A stretch of DNA of 64,000 nt from Vibrio ponticus (GTDB lineage: Bacteria; Pseudomonadota; Gammaproteobacteria; Enterobacterales; Vibrionaceae), in the NCBI RefSeq assembly GCF_009938225.1, contig NZ_AP019657.1, positions 3,100,001 through 3,164,000 on the forward strand, written 5' to 3'. Shown here one piece after another: positions 20,283 through 31,015 of this stretch (its first letter is position 1; each line of letters opens with the position of its first letter). Below the pieces are notes generated by a model. That model ran no database searches and was not told the DNA's origin. It saw nothing but the letters and a program-made list of their open reading frames with translations. The translations under genes and the position numbers were made by a program.

Positions 20283-20603
20283 GTGAAACTGATTCCGTAA
20301 TTTACCATTTTTTGTCTTGCTAGCAAAAATCGAACCAAGAAATGCAATTGATTTTGCTTTGCAATTGCCAAGTACAGGAAATGTGAGATGAAAAGCCTAT
20401 CTTGGCTTATGTGTCGGTGATCGAGTGGAAAGGGGGAGTGTGCAGCACCAAAGCCTTCTGAGCTCGTGCCAATAAAACCATTAGCCCTCACAAATAACTT
20501 AAGCTGTATATCGCCTTGAGGCTTTATCCTCGCTATACTCCCAATCTGATTTTGAAACTGGGGCGACCGATTTGCCCCTCTTATTTATACAAGAGCACAG
20601 GAT
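20283..20603. promoter_or_regulatory. Divergent promoter region, lipoprotein / yibN
   Basis: No gene is supported in these 321 bp. There is an inverted repeat GCAATTG / CAATTGC near 20342-20370 and an AT-rich stretch before the lipoprotein start. A TATACT hexamer near 20530 could be the -10 box for yibN, but I see no good -35 box. Confidence 0.35.
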
Positions 20604-21038
20604 ATGCAAGAGTACATCGCGTTTTTCCAAGAGAATATGATTCTGTCTGTGGTATGGGTTGGCCTTCTGGTTGCACTTATCATGAATATCGTTAAAACAT
20701 CGACTGCAGCGTACAAAGAGATCACTGCGGGCGATACGACGCACAAGATCAACCGTGAGAACGGTGTGGTTGTTGATATCCGCTCAAAAGACGAGTTCAA
20801 AAAAGGTCACATTACTGAAGCAGTTCACATTTTGCCGTCTGATATCAAGGCAGGTAACTTCGGTAGCCTTGAAAATCGTAAAGCTGACCCAATTATTGTG
20901 GTATGCAAAACAGGTCAAACTGCTCAAGAGAGCGCTAACCTACTAGCGAAAGCTGGCTTTGAACAAGTGTTTGTTCTGAAAAATGGTCTAGTCTCTTGGA
21001 GCGAAGCAAACCTGCCACTAGTACGTGGTAAGAAGTAA
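20604..21038 (+). CDS. yibN: Membrane-anchored rhodanese-like protein YibN
   Basis: The protein has 144 residues. One N-terminal membrane helix (about 12-30) is followed by a single rhodanese domain with the active-site loop VVCKTGQTAQ containing the catalytic Cys. YibN-type proteins precede secB in many gammaproteobacteria; the grxC gene found between them in E. coli is absent here. Sulfur transfer activity is inferred from the family. Confidence 0.88.
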   Translation: MQEYIAFFQENMILSVVWVGLLVALIMNIVKTSTAAYKEITAGDTTHKINRENGVVVDIRSKDEFKKGHITEAVHILPSDIKAGNFGSLENRKADPIIVVCKTGQTAQESANLLAKAGFEQVFVLKNGLVSWSEANLPLVRGKK

Positions 21039-21174
21039 GCGCTGAGTAATAAATCGGCGTTTGACTGAGAGAGATGTGAATTGTGGCACGATTTTGCGTG
21101 TTCAAATAGAGCGAAACGCATCTCTCCGTTAGTCTCAAGCAGAATTTGAAATTTAAGGAATAAAGGATTCGAAC

Positions 21175-21645
21175 ATGGCTGAAGCAGCACCGCAACAAGA
21201 AGCGCAAAACTTTGTAATTCAACGCATCTTCCTAAAAGATGTTTCTTTTGAAGCGCCAAACTCTCCTGAAATGTTCCAAAAAGATTGGAACCCAGAAGTG
21301 AAGCTAGATCTAGACACGCAAAGCCGTGAGCTAGGTGCTGGCGTTTACGAAGTGGTTCTTCGCCTTACTACTACAGTGAAAAACGCTGAAGAGACTGCAT
21401 TCCTATGTGAAGTTCAGCAAGGTGGTATTTTCACTGCTGAGAATATGGAAGCGGGTCAACTAGCACACTGCCTAGGTGCTTTCTGTCCAAACATCCTATT
21501 CCCATACGCGCGTGAAACTATTTCTAGCCTAGTGATGAAGGGTACTTTCCCTCAACTTAACCTTGCACCTGTAAACTTTGATGCGCTGTTCATGAACTAC
21601 CTACAACAGCAAGCTCAACAAGGCGAAGGTCAAGCTGAAGCTTAA
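21175..21645 (+). CDS. secB: Protein-export chaperone SecB
   Basis: The 156-residue acidic protein has the SecB motifs [17 protein letters not shown] near the N-terminus and [19 protein letters not shown] in the middle. SecB is a cytoplasmic tetramer that keeps precursors unfolded and delivers them to SecA. It lies between yibN and gpsA, the conserved order. A terminator follows. Confidence 0.96.
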   Translation: MAEAAPQQEAQNFVIQRIFLKDVSFEAPNSPEMFQKDWNPEVKLDLDTQSRELGAGVYEVVLRLTTTVKNAEETAFLCEVQQGGIFTAENMEAGQLAHCLGAFCPNILFPYARETISSLVMKGTFPQLNLAPVNFDALFMNYLQQQAQQGEGQAEA

Positions 21646-21680
21646 TTAACGTTTTTTGTTAATTGGTAAGATTGCAATTA

Positions 21681-21726
21681 AAATGCACAAGGCATAGCGT
21701 AAACAGCGTGCGTTGTGCATTTTTTG
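21681..21726 (+). terminator. Terminator after secB
   Basis: AAATGCACAA pairs with TTGTGCATTT across a GC-containing loop and is followed by a T run. Confidence 0.75.
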
Positions 21727-21815
21727 TTTTAAGCGCAGTGGTTATACTCAAACTTGGCTTTGTGGCTAAAGCGGTTTTGGTATAACTACTCAATATGTAT
21801 TGAACAGGCGGACGA

Positions 21816-22850
21816 ATGACAAATTCAAACATCAATAATGCCTACGGAAAAGAGATCGCAATGACGGTTTTAGGCGCTGGCTCTTACGGCACCTCTCTTG
21901 CTATTTCTCTGGCTCGTAATGGCGCCAATGTGGTGATTTGGGGGCATGAGCCTGAGCACATGGCGAAGCTTGAAGCGGAGCGTGCTAACCATGAGTTTTT
22001 ACCAGGCGTTGATTTTCCTGAGTCGTTGATCGTTGAGTCAGACTTAGAAAAGGCAGTTCAAGCAAGCCGTGACTTGCTGGTGGTTGTACCAAGCCATGTA
22101 TTTGGCATTGTGTTAGGTAATGTGAAGCCTTACTTGCACGATAACTCACGTATCTGTTGGGCGACCAAAGGCTTAGAGCCTGAGACGGGTCGCCTACTTA
22201 AAGAAGTGGCACACGATATTCTTGGTGAGAGCTATTCACTGGCTGTGTTATCGGGTCCTACGTTTGCTAAAGAGCTGGCGATGGGGATGCCAACCGCAAT
22301 CTCGGTCGCATCACCAGATGCGCAGTTTGTGGCTGATCTACAAGAGAAAATCCACTGTAGCAAAACCTTCCGCGTGTATGCCAACAGTGACTTTACCGGC
22401 ATGCAGCTAGGTGGTGCGGTGAAGAACGTGATTGCCATCGGTGCGGGTATGTCGGATGGTATTGGTTTTGGTGCCAACGCGCGTACTGCATTGATTACTC
22501 GTGGTCTAGCGGAAATGTGCCGTCTTGGCGCGGCATTGGGTGCGCATAAAGAGACCTTTATGGGCATGGCTGGCTTGGGTGATCTTGTACTAACCTGTAC
22601 TGATAACCAATCACGTAACCGTCGTTTTGGCTTGGCACTTGGTCAAGGCAAAGATGTGGATACCGCTCAGCAAGAGATTGGTCAGGTGGTGGAAGGTTAC
22701 CGTAATACTAAAGAAGTGTGGATGCTGGCACAGCGTATGGGCGTCGAGATGCCAATCGTTGATCAGATCTACCAAGTGCTTTACCAAAACAAAGACGCGC
22801 GAGAAGCGGCTAAAGACTTACTCGCTCGCGATAAAAAAGCAGAAGCTTAA
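21816..22850 (+). CDS. gpsA: NAD(P)H-dependent glycerol-3-phosphate dehydrogenase GpsA
   Basis: The protein has 344 residues. The Rossmann motif is [19 protein letters not shown] (from about residue 18). The GpsA catalytic segment is [21 protein letters not shown] with the essential Lys, followed by GLAEMCRLG. It makes sn-glycerol-3-phosphate from dihydroxyacetone phosphate for phospholipids. It is followed closely by cysE. Confidence 0.97.
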   Translation: MTNSNINNAYGKEIAMTVLGAGSYGTSLAISLARNGANVVIWGHEPEHMAKLEAERANHEFLPGVDFPESLIVESDLEKAVQASRDLLVVVPSHVFGIVLGNVKPYLHDNSRICWATKGLEPETGRLLKEVAHDILGESYSLAVLSGPTFAKELAMGMPTAISVASPDAQFVADLQEKIHCSKTFRVYANSDFTGMQLGGAVKNVIAIGAGMSDGIGFGANARTALITRGLAEMCRLGAALGAHKETFMGMAGLGDLVLTCTDNQSRNRRFGLALGQGKDVDTAQQEIGQVVEGYRNTKEVWMLAQRMGVEMPIVDQIYQVLYQNKDAREAAKDLLARDKKAEA

Positions 22851-22924
22851 TCTATCCCAGCAAACCTATAATTAAGGGGATAGGCAAAACAAGGAAGTTC
22901 GTCGTTTAGAAAGGTTCAATCAAT

Positions 22925-23746
22925 ATGAAGCATTGTGAAAAAAAACAGATATGGCAGACGATTATTCAGGAAGCGCGTGAGCAGTCTGAACAAGAGCCAA
23001 TGCTTGCTAGTTTCTATCATGCCACCATCATCAAGCACGATAGCTTGTGTGCGGCACTGAGCTACATTCTTGCCAACAAGCTAAACACCGCGTCAATGCC
23101 AGCAATGGCAGTACGTGAGGTGGTGGAAGAGGCGTTTGCTGCAGACCCAAGTATTACTGAAGCGGCAGCTTGTGATATCTGCGCGACGGTCAATCGTGAC
23201 CCTGCGGTTTCAATGTATTCAATCCCGCTGCTCTACCTAAAAGGTTACCATGCGCTGCAAGGCTACCGTGTCGCTAACTGGCTGTGGAAACAAGGTCGAG
23301 TCGCGCTTGCGACCTACCTGCAAAACCAAATTTCGGTGGCGTGTCAGGTCGATATTCACCCGGCAGCGCGCATTGGTCGCGGTATCATGCTCGACCACGC
23401 AACGGGTATTGTGATTGGTGAGACGGCAGTAGTCGAAAACGACGTATCGATCCTGCAAGACGTAACGCTAGGTGGTACGGGTAAAGAGTGTGGCGATCGT
23501 CACCCGAAAATCCGTGAAGGCGTAATGATCGGTGCTGGTGCGAAGATCTTAGGCAATATCGAAGTTGGCGAAGGGGCGAAGATTGCTTCTTGTTCGGTGG
23601 TATTGCATGAGGTTCCGCCTCATACCACGGTAGCAGGGGTTCCGGCGAAAATTGTCGGTCGTCCACAGTCCGATAAACCATCGTTAGATATGGATCAGCA
23701 GTTTAATGGCAAGTCGCAGCAGTTTGTCCATGGCGATGGGATTTAA
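22925..23746 (+). CDS. cysE: Serine O-acetyltransferase CysE
   Basis: The protein has 273 residues: an N-terminal helical domain (HDSLCAALSYILANKL) and a C-terminal left-handed beta-helix of hexapeptide repeats from about residue 140. The catalytic His is in LDHATGIVIGE, and the conserved GDRHPKI follows. It acetylates serine, the first step of cysteine synthesis. It is 74 bp downstream of gpsA as in most relatives. Confidence 0.96.
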   Translation: MKHCEKKQIWQTIIQEAREQSEQEPMLASFYHATIIKHDSLCAALSYILANKLNTASMPAMAVREVVEEAFAADPSITEAAACDICATVNRDPAVSMYSIPLLYLKGYHALQGYRVANWLWKQGRVALATYLQNQISVACQVDIHPAARIGRGIMLDHATGIVIGETAVVENDVSILQDVTLGGTGKECGDRHPKIREGVMIGAGAKILGNIEVGEGAKIASCSVVLHEVPPHTTVAGVPAKIVGRPQSDKPSLDMDQQFNGKSQQFVHGDGI

Positions 23747-23782
23747 TACCAATCAGGATAAGCGTTAATCCGTAAGGTATAA

Positions 23783-23808
23783 AAAAGATTGGCAGTGCCA
23801 ACCTTTTT
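23783..23808. terminator. Bidirectional terminator between cysE and aphA
   Basis: AAAGATTGGCA pairs with TGCCAACCTTT (one mismatch) with A and T runs on the two sides. It lies between convergent genes. Confidence 0.75.
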
Positions 23809-23849
23809 GTTTATCTGTCTGTCAGTGTTTTGCTACTGAGTGTTAGAAC

Positions 23850-24389
23850 TTATGCTAATGATTCTAGTTCTGCTAACACTTCGTCAGCCCACTCAATCCA
23901 CGTTTGACGTAGTAGTAGGTTGCGGCGCAGAGTTAGGCGCTCTAGACGTTGCTGCTTGTCTAGGCTTGCTGTGTTTGAGTAGTACGCAGTTTCAATTTCT
24001 TTGTAGTGCTCAACCAGTTTACGAGACTCTTCAACTAGACCTGCAAGTTGCTCTTTAAACGCAGCTGAAGGCTGTACTGAACATGCCATCAATTTTGCAG
24101 AGAACTCGTCACGTACTGTTGGGTGTGCTGTCGGTTGGTCAAACCATTCACCTAGCGCAACACGGCCTGCGTCAGTGATTGAGTAAACCTTGCGGTCTGG
24201 TTTGCCTTCTTGTGGCTCGAGTACGCACGTTACAAGCTGGTTTTGCGCCATCTTGTTCAGTTCACGGTAAACTTGTTGGTGGCTTGCTTTCCAGAAGTAA
24301 CCGATAGTGTTAGAAAATTCTTTGGTGATGTCGTATCCAGTAGCGTCGCGAGTGCTAAGAACTGTGAGAATTACGTGTGGTAATGACAT
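23850..24389 (-). CDS. aphA: Quorum-sensing master regulator AphA (PadR family)
   Basis: The protein has 179 residues from ATG 24389 (MSLPHVILTVLS); seven codons upstream are also open but the AphA N-terminus fits the later start. It has a PadR winged-helix domain with DATGYDITKEFS and YFWKASHQQVYRELNKM, then a C-terminal dimerisation helix pair. AphA directs low-cell-density gene expression in vibrios and, with AphB, activates virulence genes in V. cholerae. It opposes LuxR/HapR. This gene is the strongest single pointer to Vibrio. The leader is long (over 200 bp) and carries a probable Qrr target. Confidence 0.97.
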   Translation of the reverse strand: MSLPHVILTVLSTRDATGYDITKEFSNTIGYFWKASHQQVYRELNKMAQNQLVTCVLEPQEGKPDRKVYSITDAGRVALGEWFDQPTAHPTVRDEFSAKLMACSVQPSAAFKEQLAGLVEESRKLVEHYKEIETAYYSNTASLDKQQRLERLTLRRNLLLRQTWIEWADEVLAELESLA

Positions 24390-24503
24390 GTCTTTAATCC
24401 AAATGGTCAATAAAACTCAAATCAACCGCCAACATCTAGATGTGCTTCTATAGGCACTTGTGTTATGTCGATGGAGGCAGTACCAACAAAGTTGGTCATG
24501 TCA

Positions 24504-24529
24504 CCTTAATAAAGCCGTTATTCACCTAG
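24504..24529 (-). promoter_or_regulatory. Probable Qrr sRNA pairing site in the aphA leader
   Basis: The complement of the aphA mRNA here contains CCTTAATAAAGCCG and TCACCTAG. These resemble the CCTT..TAAGCCG...TCACCTAG stretch conserved in Vibrio Qrr2-5 RNAs (from memory), so the mRNA can pair with them. Qrr RNAs are known to activate aphA by pairing in its 5' UTR. Confidence 0.55.
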
Positions 24530-24786
24530 TACGGTTGCTATAACCGTAACTGCGAACTGTATTATTTATGTGTTTCGCAGGGGAGCGATAGTATATCTAA
24601 ATAATAAGCATAAAGTAGAATAGATGGGGCAAAGTTCAGAAAAAACTGACAAAACACTCAATAAATAATTATTGCAGTATTTTATACTGAAAGTGTGGTT
24701 TTTTATGTCTTATAAATGAAATTAAATGTTAGCAGTTAACAGTTAAATGCGACCCATATCACTAGTGTTTTATGCTGTTTGGTAGC

Positions 24787-24813
24787 AAAAAGGTCGCTAT
24801 GAAAGCGACCTTT
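24787..24813 (-). terminator. Terminator after ppc
   Basis: Stem AAAGGTCGC/GCGACCTTT with a T run on the minus strand, 44 bp past the ppc stop codon. Confidence 0.8.
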
Positions 24814-24856
24814 ATATTGCGGTAGTATGGCGGTTGCTAAGGATTAGCCGGTATGG

Positions 24857-27490
24857 TTAGCCGGTATTACGCATACCCGCAGCGATACCTGCAATCGTCA
24901 CCATTAGAGCTTCTTCTAGCTCTGGCGATGGATCGTCGACTTGGCGAGTGCGGTAGAGTAACTCAGCTTGCAGCATGTTGAGTGGCTCAACGTAGATGTT
25001 GCGTAGGCGGATAGACTCTTGACCCCAAGGATCGCTTTGCATCAGGTTCTCGTTGTTCTCTACTTTAAGCACCGTTTTGATGTCTTTCTGTAGCTGTTCA
25101 CGGAGGCGATCACCCAGTGGAAGCAGCTCAGGATCAGCCAGACGCTCATCGTAGTAACGCGAGATGCCAATGCTACATTTCGAATACACCATCTCAAGCA
25201 TACCAAGGCGAGTTGAGAAGAATGGCCATTCGCGACACATCTCTTCTAGTAGTTCTTGGTGACCTTGGTCAATCGAGTACTGAATCGCTTCACCCGCACC
25301 TAACCACGCAGGTAGCACTAGGCGGTTTTGGCTCCATGAGAAGATCCACGGGATTGCACGTAGACTTTCCACGCCACCGTTCGGATTACGTTTTGATGGG
25401 CGTGAGCCTAATGGCAATTTACCTAACTCCAGCTCAGGTGTTGCTTGACGGAAGTAAGGTACGAAATCCGGTTCACCACGAACTACGCCACGGTATGCTT
25501 CACAGCTAACTTCAGACAGCACGTTCATCAGATCGCGCCACTCTTGTTTTGGCTCTGGTGGTGGCAATAGGTTCGCTTCCAGAATCGCACTGGCGTACAT
25601 GTTGAAGCTGTTTACTGCTACTTCAGGTAGCCCAAGCTTAAAGCGGATCATTTCGCCTTGTTCAGTTACGCGCAAGCCTCCTTTCAAGCTCTTTGGTGGC
25701 TGAGAGAGTAGTGCTGCGTGTGCTGGCGCACCACCGCGACCAATCGTGCCGCCACGACCGTGGAATAGTGTCAGCTCGATGCCTTCTTCGTCGGCAACTT
25801 TAACCAGGGCATCCATCGCATGGTATTGCGCCCAACCTGCCGCCATCACGCCGGCATCTTTGGCTGAGTCAGAGTAACCAATCATCACCATTTGCTGGTT
25901 TTGGATAAAGCCACGGTAGAGATCGATGCTCATTAGTTGCTTGATCACTGACTCGGCGTTATTGAGGTCGTCGAGGGTTTCAAACAGTGGACACACGTCC
26001 ATACGGTAAGGACAACCAGCTTCTTGCAGCAATAGGTGCACCGCTAATACATCAGAAGCAGTACGCGCCATTGAGATCACGTACGCACCAAAGGCATCAC
26101 GTGGTTGCGCAGCGATAATACGACAAGTATCCAGCACTTCTTGAACTGGCTCTGACGGTTGCCAATCACGCGGAAGAAGCGGGCGCTTCGAGCTTAGCTC
26201 TTGAGTTAAGAACGCAATCTTGTCCTGCTCGCTCCATTGGTCATAGTCACCAATACCGAGGTAGCGAGTAAGCTCTGAAATTACATCGGAGTGGCGGGTG
26301 CTTTCTTGGCGAATATCCAAACGCACTAGGTGTACGCCAAACGCTTTTACGCGGCGCAGAGTATCAAGCAGTGAGCCGTCAGCAATCACGCCCATACCGC
26401 ATTCGTGTAGCGACTTGTAGCAGGCGAGTAGTGGCTGCCATAGCTGCTCAGCATTTTGCAGTGGTGCTTTGATTGCCAGTTTTTGACCATGGATCTTAGC
26501 GTCTAAGATCTCTTTGGTGTCATTTAGCAGCGCGCGCAGCGATTTAAGGATCGCACGGTAAGGTTCATGCTCATCATCACCAGCGAGAGCGCGTACTTCA
26601 TCGTTGCAGCGGGTCATCGACAGTTCGCTAACCAACTCGTTGATGTCACCTAAATATAGGTCCGCAGCTTTCCAGCGAGACAGTAGCAGCACTTCGCGTG
26701 TGATGGTGTGTGTCACAAATGGGTTACCATCGCGGTCACCACCCATCCAAGATGAGAAGTGTACTGGTGCTGCATCAATTGGCAGCTCTTCACCTAGGTA
26801 AGCTTCAAGTTTTTCATCAAGCTCACGGAGAAAGTCTGGTACCGCTTCCCAAAGTGAGTTTTCAACGACAGCAAAGCCCCATTTCGCTTCATCAAGTGGC
26901 GTTGGGCGTTGCTGGCGAATGGTATCCGAATGCCAGCTTTGGGCGATAAGTTGCTCTAGGCGGCGCTCAGTTTTTTGGCGCTCTTTGACCGAGAGATCGC
27001 TCAGTTCAAGCTTGGACAAACACTCGTTAATTTTCACCAGTTTATTGATCATGGTGCGACGAGTGATTTCAGTAGGGTGAGCAGTCAGTACCAGTTCGAT
27101 ATTCAGATCGCGAACCGCTTGTGCAGTATCAAGTTTGCTAATGCCATTTTGGCTGAGTTTAGAAAACAGAGTGTTGATAGCGTCAGGTTCGCAGACATGC
27201 GCATCGCAATGACGTGAAATCGTATGGTATTGCTCTGCCATGTTGGTCAGATTTAGAAACTGGTTAAAGGCGTGAGCAACAGGAGTGAGTTGTTCGTTCG
27301 GTAAGCTTTTGATCTCTTCGATGAGATTTTCGCGATCGGCTGGGTTGCCAGAGCGTGCTGATTTAGAAAGCTTACGTATGGTTTCTACTTTCTCAAGAAT
27401 CACGTCTCCATGTGCATCCTTGATAGTATTGCCGAGCAAGTGACCCAACATGCTCACATTACTACGTAGAGCAGAGTATTTCTCGTTCAT
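24857..27490 (-). CDS. ppc: Phosphoenolpyruvate carboxylase
   Basis: The protein has 877 residues from ATG 27490 ([16 protein letters not shown]), which matches E. coli Ppc at its first residue; an upstream in-frame start at 27523 is not supported. The catalytic His is in [13 protein letters not shown] and the Gly-rich active-site loop is [16 protein letters not shown]. The C-terminus MRNTG is invariant in the family. It carboxylates phosphoenolpyruvate to oxaloacetate to refill the TCA cycle. Confidence 0.97.
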   Translation of the reverse strand: MNEKYSALRSNVSMLGHLLGNTIKDAHGDVILEKVETIRKLSKSARSGNPADRENLIEEIKSLPNEQLTPVAHAFNQFLNLTNMAEQYHTISRHCDAHVCEPDAINTLFSKLSQNGISKLDTAQAVRDLNIELVLTAHPTEITRRTMINKLVKINECLSKLELSDLSVKERQKTERRLEQLIAQSWHSDTIRQQRPTPLDEAKWGFAVVENSLWEAVPDFLRELDEKLEAYLGEELPIDAAPVHFSSWMGGDRDGNPFVTHTITREVLLLSRWKAADLYLGDINELVSELSMTRCNDEVRALAGDDEHEPYRAILKSLRALLNDTKEILDAKIHGQKLAIKAPLQNAEQLWQPLLACYKSLHECGMGVIADGSLLDTLRRVKAFGVHLVRLDIRQESTRHSDVISELTRYLGIGDYDQWSEQDKIAFLTQELSSKRPLLPRDWQPSEPVQEVLDTCRIIAAQPRDAFGAYVISMARTASDVLAVHLLLQEAGCPYRMDVCPLFETLDDLNNAESVIKQLMSIDLYRGFIQNQQMVMIGYSDSAKDAGVMAAGWAQYHAMDALVKVADEEGIELTLFHGRGGTIGRGGAPAHAALLSQPPKSLKGGLRVTEQGEMIRFKLGLPEVAVNSFNMYASAILEANLLPPPEPKQEWRDLMNVLSEVSCEAYRGVVRGEPDFVPYFRQATPELELGKLPLGSRPSKRNPNGGVESLRAIPWIFSWSQNRLVLPAWLGAGEAIQYSIDQGHQELLEEMCREWPFFSTRLGMLEMVYSKCSIGISRYYDERLADPELLPLGDRLREQLQKDIKTVLKVENNENLMQSDPWGQESIRLRNIYVEPLNMLQAELLYRTRQVDDPSPELEEALMVTIAGIAAGMRNTG

Positions 27491-27754
27491 TATCATCCTG
27501 CCTTGTAAAAAAATTACATCCATTGTTCCTTGTCGATAGACAATCTAGCTAAAAATATCGCCAACAGTCAAATAGTGCCAGCTTATTTTGCACAAATAAT
27601 GTCATTTCGTTCACTTCGAACAATTGCGCTTATTTTGCCTAAATTACTGAAAATTTATTACAGAAAAGCGCTATTTTGAGCGATCAATCACTATAAACTG
27701 TATTGAGCTCCGCCCCCATTAGGCTTTAGTCGTGCATCTCTATTAACGGCTATC

Positions 27755-27784
27755 AAAAAGCAGCAGAGTCGTTCTCTGCTGCTT
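27755..27784 (-). terminator. Terminator after argE
   Basis: The 11-bp stem AAGCAGCAGAG/CTCTGCTGCTT (27758-27768 with 27774-27784) has a T run on the minus strand. It stands 8 bp past the argE stop. Confidence 0.85.
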
Positions 27785-27792
27785 CAAGCGCT

Positions 27793-28932
27793 TTAATCAA
27801 AGCAATAGGTGTAGATCGATTTCGACAGTATATTGATGGTTGGGTCGATGAACTCAAACGCTAAAAACTCGTCCGGCTGGTGGGCTTGTTCAATCGATCC
27901 GGGACCTAAGACCAAGGTTGGGCATAGCTGGCTTAAAAATGGCGCTTCGGTGCAGTAGTTGACCGTTTCCGATGGCGTCTGACAGATATTTTCCATGCCA
28001 CCGACAAATGGATGGTCGTGGTTACACTCAAAGCCTGGCACGGGATCATGCAGTGGGGTGATTTCAATTCTTCCCGGCCATTTGGCTTGCACTTCTTGCA
28101 AAGCACCCAGCAGCATATTGCTTAGACCATCTAAGCTGATCCCCGGAAGAGGACGCACATCGTAATGCAACTCACAACAACCACAGATACGGTTAGCACT
28201 GTCACCACCATGAATATGCCCGAGGTTCAGCGTAGGGCTTGGAATCGCAAAGCCCGGATGGTGATACTCTTTGATCAGCTTGTCTCGTAGTTGCATCAGT
28301 GCAAAAAGCACTTCATGCATGATCTCTATAGCGTTTACACCAAGCGCAGGGTCGGAAGAGTGACCTGATTTACCGGTCACGCGCACCGCATTGGCGACGT
28401 GCCCTTTGTGAGCACGGATCGGCACTAAGCTCGTAGGCTCTCCAATAATGCAGTAATCCGGTTTGATCTGCGTGTTATCAGTAAAGTGACGCGCGCCCAG
28501 CATCGAGGTTTCTTCGTCACAAGTGGCGAGAATATAGAGCGGTTTGGTTTGCTTGCTCCAATCAATCTTCTTTACTGCTTCATAGATAAAAGCAAAGAAG
28601 CCTTTCATATCGGCAGTGCCTAAACCATAGAAGCGGTTATTGGTTTCGGTAATCGCATGCGGCTCGAAGTTCCAACGCCCCTCATCAAACGGCACGGTAT
28701 CACTGTGACCAGCAAGTAGTAGCCCGCCTTCGCCATGACCTTTCTTGGCTAATAGATTGTATTTACCGGGTGCAGCTTGAATGACATCCACGTCAAAGCC
28801 GACATCTTTCAGCCAAGTGGCAAGTTTCTCAATAACCTGCTGGTTACCCTCATCCCAACTTGGGTCAGAAGAGCTGATAGAGGAAGTAGAAATTAGGCCG
28901 CGGTAGACCTCAATAAAGCTCGGTAGTTGCAT
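27793..28932 (-). CDS. argE: Acetylornithine deacetylase ArgE
   Basis: The protein has 379 residues from ATG 28932 ([15 protein letters not shown]); 17 extra upstream codons look non-coding. It is an M20-family metallohydrolase with metal ligands in [22 protein letters not shown] and [11 protein letters not shown]. It removes acetate from N-acetylornithine to give ornithine. It is divergent from argC across an operator region, the standard arrangement. Confidence 0.95.
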   Translation of the reverse strand: MQLPSFIEVYRGLISTSSISSSDPSWDEGNQQVIEKLATWLKDVGFDVDVIQAAPGKYNLLAKKGHGEGGLLLAGHSDTVPFDEGRWNFEPHAITETNNRFYGLGTADMKGFFAFIYEAVKKIDWSKQTKPLYILATCDEETSMLGARHFTDNTQIKPDYCIIGEPTSLVPIRAHKGHVANAVRVTGKSGHSSDPALGVNAIEIMHEVLFALMQLRDKLIKEYHHPGFAIPSPTLNLGHIHGGDSANRICGCCELHYDVRPLPGISLDGLSNMLLGALQEVQAKWPGRIEITPLHDPVPGFECNHDHPFVGGMENICQTPSETVNYCTEAPFLSQLCPTLVLGPGSIEQAHQPDEFLAFEFIDPTINILSKSIYTYCFD

Positions 28933-28978
28933 ATTATCTTCGTTTCCCTGTTGACAGACGCTAACTAAGAAGGTAAAA

Positions 28979-29013
28979 CACATATTAAATCATTTTTAAT
29001 GAATAAAAAATCA
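28979..29013. promoter_or_regulatory. Tandem ARG boxes (ArgR operator) between argE and argC
   Basis: TGAATAAAAAATCA (29000-29013) matches 11 of 14 bases of the ARG box core TGAATAATTATTCA. A weaker box, CACATATTAAATCA (28979-28992), starts exactly 21 bp earlier, the normal spacing for paired boxes bound by an ArgR hexamer. Confidence 0.65.
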
Positions 29014-29082
29014 TTAAAAAACACTTTAAATAGTTTTTTAGTCACATTGAGTGACGCTGAATAACGATACGGATGTCTTAAA

Positions 29083-30084
29083 ATGCTAAAAACGACCATC
29101 ATTGGTGCCACTGGCTATACCGGAGCAGAACTTGCACTGATGGTGCACAAACACCCAGAGCTTACGCTATCAGGTTTATACGTTTCCGCCAACAGCGCAG
29201 ATGCAGGTACGCCAATCTCTGCTTTGCACGGTAAGTTAGCCGGTTTGGTTGATGACCAAGTTCAACCGCTGGTAGATGTTGAAGCGGTAGCGAAAAATGC
29301 AGACGTAGTCTTTCTCGCTACTGCGCATGAAGTGAGCCATGATTTAGCGCCAACGCTGTTAGCGCATGGTTGCCAAGTGTTTGACTTGTCGGGTGCCTTC
29401 CGAGTTAAAAAGGGCGGCTTCTACCCAGAGTTTTATGGTTTTGAGCATCAACACGAACAATGGCTAGATAACGCCGCTTACGGTCTTGCTGAGTGGGCGA
29501 GCGAAGAAATCAAACAAAGCCAACTGGTGGCGGTGCCGGGTTGTTACCCAACTGCTTCACAATTGGCAATCAAACCTTTGCTGCAAGCGGGCTTAATCGA
29601 TACCAATCAGTGGCCAGTGATTAACGCAACTAGCGGTGCGTCGGGCGCGGGTCGTAAGGCAACACTAACCAACAGTTTGTGTGAAGTGAGCTTGCAACCT
29701 TACGGCGTGTTTGCTCATCGTCATCAGCCAGAAATCGCCACTCATTTAGGTTGTGATGTGATTTTTACCCCGCACTTAGCGGACTTCAAACGTGGCATTC
29801 TTGCCACTATCACCATGAAACTTTCTGCGGGTGTAAACCCAGAGCAAGTCGCACAAGTATTTGCTAATGCGTACCAAGACAAACCTTTGGTGCGCCTAGT
29901 CGATGGCATGCCAAAGCTGCAAAACGTTCAGTTCACCCCGTTCTGCGATATCGGTTGGAAAGTACAAGGCGAGCACATCATTGTATGTGCGGTGATCGAC
30001 AACTTATTAAAAGGTGCATCGAGTCAAGCGATGCAATGTTTGAACATCCACTACGGATACCCTGAAATCACGGCACTGATTTAA
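29083..30084 (+). CDS. argC: N-acetyl-gamma-glutamyl-phosphate reductase ArgC
   Basis: The protein has 333 residues. The NADP-binding motif is [12 protein letters not shown] at the N-terminus and the catalytic Cys is in [24 protein letters not shown] contains the second active-site His. It reduces acetylglutamyl phosphate to the semialdehyde. It is first gene of argCBGH. Confidence 0.97.
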   Translation: MLKTTIIGATGYTGAELALMVHKHPELTLSGLYVSANSADAGTPISALHGKLAGLVDDQVQPLVDVEAVAKNADVVFLATAHEVSHDLAPTLLAHGCQVFDLSGAFRVKKGGFYPEFYGFEHQHEQWLDNAAYGLAEWASEEIKQSQLVAVPGCYPTASQLAIKPLLQAGLIDTNQWPVINATSGASGAGRKATLTNSLCEVSLQPYGVFAHRHQPEIATHLGCDVIFTPHLADFKRGILATITMKLSAGVNPEQVAQVFANAYQDKPLVRLVDGMPKLQNVQFTPFCDIGWKVQGEHIIVCAVIDNLLKGASSQAMQCLNIHYGYPEITALI

Positions 30085-30136
30085 CTCATTATATCTAGGT
30101 CAGTCTTATCAAGGTCAGTCATACCAAGGAGCAGTT

Positions 30137-30928
30137 ATGACAGAGAGCAAACAAAATCCATTAGTGATCAAACTCGGCGGAGCAGCCCTGTCATGTACCG
30201 ACACGCTTAGCCAAGTATTTGGCGCCATTGCGAACTACCAAGTTCAGGCGCTGCGACCAATTGTGATTGTGCATGGTGGTGGTTACCTAGTGGATGACCT
30301 GATGAAACAGCTACAGTTGCCGACGGTGAAAAAACAGGGTCTACGTGTTACCCCTTACGAGCAAATTGGTTTAATTGCCGGTGCGCTAGCGGGCACTGCC
30401 AATAAGCAACTGCAAGGTCAAGCAATCAAAGATGGTTTGAATGCAGTCGGATTTAGCCTAGCGGATGGCGGTTTGTGTCAGGTTGAAGAGCTTGATCCTG
30501 AGCTTGGTGCAGTCGGTAAAGCGGCGCCGGGTAACCCAGCGGTGCTGCAAGCGGTATTAGCGACGGGCGCACTGCCAATTATCAGCTCAATTGGTCTAAC
30601 CGACGATGGTCAAATGATGAATGTTAATGCTGACCAAGCTGCCGTTGCGGTCGCTGGCGCTCTTGATGCAGAGCTGGTTTTGCTCTCAGATGTGAGCGGT
30701 GTATTGGACGGCAAAGGTAATTTGATCAAGAGTTTAGATGAGCAAAAAGCCAACCAACTGATTGATGGTCAAGTGATCACTGATGGCATGATTGTTAAGG
30801 TTAAAGCGGCGCTGGAAGCGGCAAATGACCTTGGTCGTCCTATTGAAGTGGCTACTTGGCGCTACCCAGAAAAATTAGCCCAGCTTTTCGCGGGTGAGAG
30901 TATCGGCACACAATTTCTGCCGCAGTAA
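30137..30928 (+). CDS. argB: Acetylglutamate kinase ArgB
   Basis: The protein has 263 residues, close to the E. coli enzyme. The amino-acid kinase motifs are VIKLGGAAL and [12 protein letters not shown], and the C-terminal [13 protein letters not shown] segment has the ATP-site Lys. It phosphorylates N-acetylglutamate. It is 52 bp after argC in the same operon. Confidence 0.96.
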   Translation: MTESKQNPLVIKLGGAALSCTDTLSQVFGAIANYQVQALRPIVIVHGGGYLVDDLMKQLQLPTVKKQGLRVTPYEQIGLIAGALAGTANKQLQGQAIKDGLNAVGFSLADGGLCQVEELDPELGAVGKAAPGNPAVLQAVLATGALPIISSIGLTDDGQMMNVNADQAAVAVAGALDAELVLLSDVSGVLDGKGNLIKSLDEQKANQLIDGQVITDGMIVKVKAALEAANDLGRPIEVATWRYPEKLAQLFAGESIGTQFLPQ

Positions 30929-30979
30929 ATTTTCTAACGCAGACAAAATCTGTATAGAGAGTCATAACAAGGATTAGTA

Positions 30980-31001
30980 CCTAAGCCGTCATACGCTTAG
31001 G
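30980..31001 (+). other. Hairpin in the argB-argG spacer
   Basis: CCTAAGC and GCTTAGG (about 30980-30986 and 30995-31001) form a 7-bp stem whose 3' arm ends 2 bp before the argG Shine-Dalgarno. There is no T run, so it is not a terminator; it may influence argG translation or mRNA processing. Confidence 0.5.
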
Positions 31002-31015
31002 CTCGGAGAATGAAA

